DNA of 58,423 nt from Neolewinella persica DSM 23188 (GTDB lineage Bacteria > Bacteroidota > Bacteroidia > Chitinophagales > Saprospiraceae), in the NCBI RefSeq assembly GCF_000373105.1, contig NZ_KB890414.1:299677-358099 (forward strand), in the 5' to 3' direction. Each line of letters opens with the position of its first letter. The first letter of the stretch is position 1. This document shows, piece after piece, positions 53,333-58,423 of this stretch. The notes under the pieces were generated by a model. That model ran no database searches. It worked only from the letters and a program-made list of their open reading frames with translations, and had not been told where the DNA came from. Both the position numbers and the translations under genes were made by a program.

Positions 53333-55996
53333 TTGTCGCTACTACGCTACCTATTCTACCTGCCTTTAGTGGCATTGGTCCCCGTGTTGCTTACGGGCCA
53401 GGGCCTTACGCTCGACCCAGACTACGAGGCCGATCGATTGGTTAGGGACGTTTTCGCCTCTGGTGAGTGCGAAACAATTTTTAACATCCGTCAGATCGGC
53501 AGTAATCCCGACGGCATCGGTTTTTTCTCCGGTCCTGACAGTATTGTCGGCTTCGGCAGGGGCATTATCATCTCCACCGGTAAGATTGCCGACGCAGCAG
53601 GTCCCAATGACGATACCAACGTAGGTAGTGAACTCGAAGGAACTACCCCCGACCCTGATCTCGACCTCGCCAGTACCGGGGAGATATTCGACCGCAGCGG
53701 CCTTGAGTTCGACTTCATCCCCCTCCAGCCAACCGTTACGTTCCGTTACGTTTTTGCTTCAGAAGAGTATTGTGAATTCGTAGACGCGGCCTTCAATGAC
53801 ATATTTGGCTTCTTCATCAGCGGGCCGGGCCTCAACGGACCATTCAGCGATAACGCAATCAATATCGCCACCATCCCCGGCACCAATCAGCCGGTTAGCA
53901 TCAATAACGTAAACTACTCTGCTAACCGGGCGCTGTACCTCGACAACGAGTTCCCCAGCGTACGAGGGATTGCCAACTGTGGTGGCCCGGCTACTCCCGG
54001 CCCCCGATTTCTGGACATCGAGTACGACGGGCAGACCGTCATCCTTACGGCAACCGTAGCGCTTCAGACTTGTCAGACTTACCACATCCGCATGGTGGTG
54101 GGAGATGTTGAGGACAGTGACCTTGACTCCGCCGTATTTCTCGAAGCTGGCAGTTTTGACCTCGGCGGTAGTGTTTCCCTGACCGGAGAGGGCGGTGACA
54201 CCACCAATACACCCACCATTTTTGAAGGCTGTGCCACCACCAACTTCCGCGTCCAGCGAGGTCCGGAAAGTAACCCGGCTCGTCCTCAGACCATTGCTTA
54301 CCGGATTGGCAACAATTCCACCGCTACGGAGGGCGTGGATTTTACTGCTGGAACCGGAGAAATCACCATTCCTGCGGGGGCGATGTTTGCAGAGATTCCC
54401 ATCATTGCTTTCGCTGATGGCATTGCCGAAGGGCCCGAGAATGCCTGGCTCTATCTCGACATTCCCTGCGCCTGTTACACCGACTCCATTGAACTGATCA
54501 TCAATGAGCCAGCCACCCTGGCCGTAGGACTTGATGAAGCCTACTACTGCCCTAACGAAACGGCTACTCTTCGGCCCGAAATAAGCGGTGGGGTCCCTCC
54601 TTTTCGTTACCAATGGAGCTTTGGCAGCACGGAAGCAGAACCACGATTAACGCCTCCTCTACCCATTTCGATCGATCTCACGGTGACGGATGCGTGCGGG
54701 CAGGCCGTCAGTCGGTCCATTGCAACGTTTAGCAGTGTCCCGCCAGCCTTAAGTCTTCCCACTCAAGACCTGCAGGCCTGCCGGGGCGAAGACCAGGCCA
54801 TCATCCTCGACCTTACCGGTACGGCGCCCATCACCGTTACTTACCAGCTGAACGGCGGTCCGCTGGAGACCCGGCAGTTCAATGACGACGGGCGGCAAGC
54901 CTGGCCCATTAACCGGGGCGGCAATTATCGCATCATCTCCGTCGAAGACCGGGCTTGCCGCATCGTTGTAGACGAAGTACTCCGGGCTGACTTCTTCGAG
55001 CCAGCCATTAATCCCCGGCTTACCAACCCGAGTTGCGCGGGCCAAAATGATGGTGCCATCTCAGTGACTCACCTCCCTACCGTGCCGCCTTATCAATACG
55101 ACTGGACGGGCATCAACCCACCGGGCCTGACTATAGAAAATCTCCCTGCGGGCAGTTACGCGCTGCGGGTTACGGATGCCCTGGGCTGCACCAGTGAACG
55201 CACGTTGAACCTTAGGGATCCAGACCCGCTGACTCCCGTAGAAATCACCTGTACTGAAGTACAACGCCCCCCGCTCATGCCGTCAGCCGGTGGCGGCAGG
55301 CCACCCTATGCCTACAGTATTGACGGTGTTAATTACTTCGACCGAACTGGTTTTGAGACCCTAAACGAAGGCCAGTACTACACGCTTCGAATTAAGGACG
55401 CAGTAGGTTGTGAGATTACGCAACAAGACTTCTTCTTTCCTAAAGCTACCCGCCGGCCGGCCCGCTTACCAAGCTTTGTGCCTCAGGAGATTGCCGGCAG
55501 CGCTCAGGTAATCCCAGATTACTTTGTACCCCCGGATCAGATTGTGGCCTACCGTTGGCATCCTGCGGAATTATTTGACTGCCCAACCTGCCCCACGCCA
55601 ACGGTCAGTGCACCCAGCAGCCAGCCCATTAGTCTGGCCATCGACAATCTGTATGGTTGTACCGACAGCCTCGTGACCTTTGTTGCCGTTGACGGTCGCA
55701 TCCCGGTTTATGTTCCTAACATCTTCACCCCGAATGGTGATGGCACGAATGATTATGTCGCCATCTATGCCAACCCACTGCAGGTGGAGCGTATCCTTTC
55801 CTTTCAGGTTCTCTCCCGGTGGGGAGAGCTGCTGTGGGAGGATTACGACTTCCCGCCAAACGACGGTCGCCGGGGCTGGGATGGCATGCTCAATGGGCAG
55901 CTGGCGGGTATCTCGGCCTACATCTGGACAACGGAGGTACGGTTAACCACCGGTGAGTTACAACGAGAATCAGGTACAGTAATCCTGATGCGGTAA
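53333..55996 (+). CDS. T9SS type B protein with choice-of-anchor L domain
   Basis: This 887-residue secreted protein starts at TTG 53333 (signal MSLLRYLFYLPLVALVPVLL). Residues ~30-270 are a choice-of-anchor L domain (GIIISTGKIADAAGPNDDTN, VTFRYVFASEEYCEFVDAAF, NDIFGFFISGPG, YHIRMVVGDVEDSDLDSAVF). A Calx-beta-like segment follows (about 285-385, FRVQRG ... GVDFTAGTGEITIPAGAMF), then PKD/SprB-like repeats (GGVPPFRYQWSFG, LPTVPPYQYDWTG). The C-terminus is a type B gliding sorting domain (VPNIFTPNGDGTNDYVAIY ... VLSRWGELLWED ... GTVILMR). It is surface-exported and divergent from the giant adhesin. Confidence 0.9.
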   Translation: MSLLRYLFYLPLVALVPVLLTGQGLTLDPDYEADRLVRDVFASGECETIFNIRQIGSNPDGIGFFSGPDSIVGFGRGIIISTGKIADAAGPNDDTNVGSELEGTTPDPDLDLASTGEIFDRSGLEFDFIPLQPTVTFRYVFASEEYCEFVDAAFNDIFGFFISGPGLNGPFSDNAINIATIPGTNQPVSINNVNYSANRALYLDNEFPSVRGIANCGGPATPGPRFLDIEYDGQTVILTATVALQTCQTYHIRMVVGDVEDSDLDSAVFLEAGSFDLGGSVSLTGEGGDTTNTPTIFEGCATTNFRVQRGPESNPARPQTIAYRIGNNSTATEGVDFTAGTGEITIPAGAMFAEIPIIAFADGIAEGPENAWLYLDIPCACYTDSIELIINEPATLAVGLDEAYYCPNETATLRPEISGGVPPFRYQWSFGSTEAEPRLTPPLPISIDLTVTDACGQAVSRSIATFSSVPPALSLPTQDLQACRGEDQAIILDLTGTAPITVTYQLNGGPLETRQFNDDGRQAWPINRGGNYRIISVEDRACRIVVDEVLRADFFEPAINPRLTNPSCAGQNDGAISVTHLPTVPPYQYDWTGINPPGLTIENLPAGSYALRVTDALGCTSERTLNLRDPDPLTPVEITCTEVQRPPLMPSAGGGRPPYAYSIDGVNYFDRTGFETLNEGQYYTLRIKDAVGCEITQQDFFFPKATRRPARLPSFVPQEIAGSAQVIPDYFVPPDQIVAYRWHPAELFDCPTCPTPTVSAPSSQPISLAIDNLYGCTDSLVTFVAVDGRIPVYVPNIFTPNGDGTNDYVAIYANPLQVERILSFQVLSRWGELLWEDYDFPPNDGRRGWDGMLNGQLAGISAYIWTTEVRLTTGELQRESGTVILMR

Positions 55997-56081
55997 TTTT
56001 CAGCGGCCCAGTCCGGAAGTATTTCCAGGTTGCCCCACTAGTGCATGTTCCAAAAATTCCGGTTACATTCGCATAACTGCC

Positions 56082-57539
56082 ATGGAACAATTAAGAGAAA
56101 TCATTTTACTGGAATATCGGGGTCTGTTCAGTATCAACCTCTTTCAGGCCCTTGAGATAATTGCCATGGCATTACTCCTGCTGGGCATCTATCGATTATT
56201 ACATCGAAAGGTATTTCCTTGGTACTTCGGTAAAGAGGCGACCTCAAGTAAAAACCGTGTCCGGACGCTGCGAGTAACCCGGCTACTGTTATTCAGCTTT
56301 TTTGTGGTGGTGGTACTGCGTGTCTTCAACCTCGACTACAAATTGGTCGAAGAATCTCTCCTGACGGCTGAAGAGCTCAAGAAGTTCGAAATGGAGAACC
56401 CTGATGCGGCGAATGATAACCCGCTGAAGTTCATCATCCGCATCAGTACCCTGATCAAAGCGTTTCTGGCCTTCGTGGTAGCCAATGTGCTTGACCTGGT
56501 ACTAGGAGAAGTGCTGACCCAGCGTTTCCACCGTAAGCGCACAAAGGCCAAACAAACGGGGGCAACCATCACCGAAGAGACCGGCCTGCCGCAAAGAATA
56601 AAATGGCTTAAGCCCGTGCTCTACATGCTGGCGATCATTATTATCATCAATGATACGGGATTGGCTCCTTACGAATTATTTGAGCTGCCCACTGGCAATA
56701 CGAAAGGTTTCTCTTTCTCCGTTGGTCGGTTAGCTAACACCATTTTTCTTTTCTTCCTGATCAGTCTGTCCATAAATTTCTTTGTTTCCTTCCTGCTCCG
56801 GGGGTACTATCAACGTAGTAAAATAGATACAGGGAGCCAGTTTGCCATCAACAGACTCTTTACCTATTTTGCTTACCTGATCGGTATTCTTCTGGTGATT
56901 CAGGCAGCGGGCTTTAACCTGATCGCAATATGGACCGGTGCCGCCGCCTTATTGGTCGGTATCGGTATCGGGCTTCAGCAAACTTTCAATGACCTTATTT
57001 GCGGCATCATAATCTTGTTTGAACGGTCCGTAAAAGTAGGCGACGTGGTGGAACTTACCGGCCACCAGGTAGGCACCGTGCGCCGGATCGGCGCCCGGAC
57101 CAGCATCGTGGAAACCCGCGACGACATCATCGTATTCGTCCCCAACTCCAAGTTGATCGGGGAAAACGTTACCAACTGGAGCCACATCGAGCGAAAAGCC
57201 CGATTTCACGTTACTGTAGGTGTTGCTTATGGTTCCGATACCAGTTTGGTCAAAGAAATTCTGGAGCAGGTTGCCAACGAACATCCAAGGATACTGGACA
57301 ACCCCATGCCATTCGTTCGTTTTCTTGATTTTGGCGATTCTTCCCTGAACTTCGAGGTGCTTTTCTGGTCACGCGATTTTATCCGGGTAGAAACCATAAA
57401 GAGCGATCTCCGGTTCGCTATTGATGCCGCCTTTCGGGCCAGGGGTGTCGAAATTCCCTTCCCTCAACGCGATCTGTGGATACGGGGCGGCTTACCGGGA
57501 ATTAAGGAAGATCCTCCGCCTGCTGAAACAAAAGAGTAG
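56082..57539 (+). CDS. MscS-family mechanosensitive ion channel
   Basis: This 485-residue membrane protein opens under membrane tension to release solutes. There are several membrane helices: residues ~20-40, 66-84, a long loop, ~128-150, ~185-205 and ~225-250. The last is the pore helix TGAAALLVGIGIGLQQTFND. The MscS beta domain follows (GIIILFERSVKVGDVVELTG, GTVRRIGARTSIVETRDD, FVPNSKLIGENVTNWS). The C-terminal alpha/beta domain runs to about 475. The extra N-terminal helices and the soluble loop at 90-125 place it among larger MscS homologues. It follows the T9SS gene by 85 bp. Confidence 0.93.
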   Translation: MEQLREIILLEYRGLFSINLFQALEIIAMALLLLGIYRLLHRKVFPWYFGKEATSSKNRVRTLRVTRLLLFSFFVVVVLRVFNLDYKLVEESLLTAEELKKFEMENPDAANDNPLKFIIRISTLIKAFLAFVVANVLDLVLGEVLTQRFHRKRTKAKQTGATITEETGLPQRIKWLKPVLYMLAIIIIINDTGLAPYELFELPTGNTKGFSFSVGRLANTIFLFFLISLSINFFVSFLLRGYYQRSKIDTGSQFAINRLFTYFAYLIGILLVIQAAGFNLIAIWTGAAALLVGIGIGLQQTFNDLICGIIILFERSVKVGDVVELTGHQVGTVRRIGARTSIVETRDDIIVFVPNSKLIGENVTNWSHIERKARFHVTVGVAYGSDTSLVKEILEQVANEHPRILDNPMPFVRFLDFGDSSLNFEVLFWSRDFIRVETIKSDLRFAIDAAFRARGVEIPFPQRDLWIRGGLPGIKEDPPPAETKE

Positions 57540-57735
57540 TGTACAGGGAGATAAGATATGCACAGCATAGAACGGCATGCAAACCAGCCCTCCTACAAAC
57601 TAATCTCAGCTAGCTATTTACGGTGAATAATGAACTCTTAGTCCTGAGCTTATAGAGACTTTAGCTAATCGACTTGGCTGCCACCACTCACGCCTGAAGG
57701 CGGCGCTCCGCCCAAATCGAGGTTTAGGTAGAAAG
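57540..57735. other. Short convergent gap without recognisable features
   Basis: This 196-bp stretch lies between the convergent MscS and KptA genes. I saw no gene, no strong terminator hairpin and no dispersed element in it. Confidence 0.4.
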
Positions 57736-58284
57736 TCACCAGTTCACCGACAAGTACTCCACAGGTACTCCTCCTGCCAACCAAACACCGTTGACCGAGC
57801 AATAGAATTCGTAGCCATCTCTGGCCATACCTGCTGCATCTATTTCAAGGATGACCGGTCGGCCATGCCGACTACCAACCGCCGCAGCGGTTTTTAAGTC
57901 CACGCTCAGGTGAACATGCTGACGTTTTTGAGGCTTAAGACCAGACTTTAGAATTGACTCCACAGAGGTCGTTGCAGTACCATGAAAGAGCTTTGAGGGA
58001 GGGGGTGTAGCCTCCAGTTGGAGATCTACGTCAATACTGTGTCCCTGGTTGGCACGAATTTTTCGTCCGTCAGCACTAAAGCTGAAACGTTTTTTATCAT
58101 TTTCTCTTACGATTATCGTCAGGTCCTCACGTTTCATCGGGTAGCCGTTAGCCGACATACGGCTAAGGAGTTCGCTTACCTTCGCCCAGCCGTTTTTGTC
58201 GAGGGTGATGCCGATCGCTTCCGGCTGATGCCGTAGCACCAGGCTGATCTTTCGGCTGGCGCGTTTTATTTTTCTTGGGTCCAT
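57736..58284 (-). CDS. kptA: RNA 2'-phosphotransferase (KptA/Tpt1 family)
   Basis: This 182-residue enzyme transfers a 2'-phosphate from RNA to NAD+, giving ADP-ribose 1''-2''-cyclic phosphate. In eukaryotes this completes tRNA splicing. The N-terminal winged-helix part is KRASRKISLVLRHQPEAIGI. The catalytic Arg-His-Arg-Arg set is visible in LVLRHQP, RANQGHS, KLFHGTA and QKRQHVHLS. The bacterial substrate is not established, since bacteria lack this splicing pathway. No RNA ligase is nearby. It is convergent with the MscS gene. Confidence 0.93.
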   Translation of the reverse strand: MDPRKIKRASRKISLVLRHQPEAIGITLDKNGWAKVSELLSRMSANGYPMKREDLTIIVRENDKKRFSFSADGRKIRANQGHSIDVDLQLEATPPPSKLFHGTATTSVESILKSGLKPQKRQHVHLSVDLKTAAAVGSRHGRPVILEIDAAGMARDGYEFYCSVNGVWLAGGVPVEYLSVNW

Positions 58285-58328
58285 TTTAAGTGTCTTTTCC
58301 TGTGGAAACGGTCTTTTGTTGTGGAAAA

Positions 58329-58423
58329 GTTGCAGGGTTGCAGGGTTGCAGGGTTGCAGGGTTGCAGGGTTGCAGGGTTGCAGGGTTGCAGGGTTGCAGG
58401 GTTGCAGGGTTGCAGGGTTGCAG
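58329..58423. repeat. Octamer tandem array GTTGCAGG, truncated at the window edge
   Basis: About 12 near-perfect copies of the 8-bp unit GTTGCAGG run to the end of the window, 45 bp upstream of kptA on the minus strand. The array continues beyond the edge, so its true length is not visible. Confidence 0.95.

Noticed and set aside
58329..58423. Possible CRISPR array at the right edge
   Set aside because: The unit is only 8 bp with no spacers and no cas genes; it is a simple tandem repeat.

Overview
The window looks like a chromosomal piece of a Bacteroidota bacterium of the Saprospiria/Lewinella type. The reasons are: three large secreted proteins with type IX secretion (T9SS) sorting domains (types A and B), a SusC/SusD pair beside an FG-GAP/ASPIC-UnbV protein, a TPR plus beta-propeller envelope protein at the left edge, a bacillithiol-type BshA, a DUF4197 lipoprotein, and promoters of the form TTTG/TTG ... 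TAnnTTTG. No phage, plasmid, transposase or CRISPR genes were seen. This is core and envelope DNA, and the unusual part is mostly in the intergenic regions.

Layout. 1-4312 (minus): a partial PorE-like TPR/PD40 protein, a TPR protein, and an OmpA protein with six thrombospondin type 3 repeats. 4523-13016: a small unknown protein, an acyl-ACP thioesterase (plus strand), a YpfJ-type metallopeptidase, a DUF4197 lipoprotein, a FolB with a long acidic tail, an anti-sigma/ECF sigma pair, an M20 amidohydrolase, and DusB (plus). 13113-19570: a small conserved protein, tRNA-Cys, a T9SS type B protein, RlmN, two TPR proteins and a MerR/B12-domain regulator. 19875-24814: a T9SS type A protein, BshA and an acidic lipoprotein. 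25160-33391: SusD, SusC and the divergent FG-GAP/ASPIC protein. 33445-37779: an ArsR/AHSA1 pair with a clear operator, a dead fic fragment, ClpB and a small membrane protein. 37866-46594: UbiX, a giant four-ATPase tandem UvrA-like protein, a Dabb lipoprotein, CorA and AroA. 46770-58284: a 2029-residue repeat adhesin, a T9SS type B choice-of-anchor-L protein, an MscS channel and KptA.

The most notable structure is a dispersed GC-rich 17-mer, GCACCTGCGGCCGCGCC and close variants, found 13 times. Eleven copies are intergenic and two lie inside genes. Nine of the intergenic copies lie within about 200 bp of a gene start and point toward it; the other two are between convergent genes. Many copies also have TGCT at a fixed distance (17-19 nt, usually 18) upstream, so the unit is at least about 39 bp. 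Two inverted pairs exist: one forms a foldback in the divergent promoter region at 53029-53131, and the other brackets a decayed fic-gene fragment at 34312-34550. I do not recognise this element.

A second non-coding theme is arrays of 8-bp tandem units starting RGTY, in at least six intergenic spots. Two of these fold into large palindromes. Other notable points are a tandem UvrA with four nucleotide-binding domains and no UvrB-binding domains, a FolB fused to a Gly-rich and Asp/Glu-rich tail, a MerR/B12-domain regulator lacking the cobalamin-ligand histidine, and a three-unit super-repeat in the large adhesin. All assignments come from reading the sequence; no database search was run.
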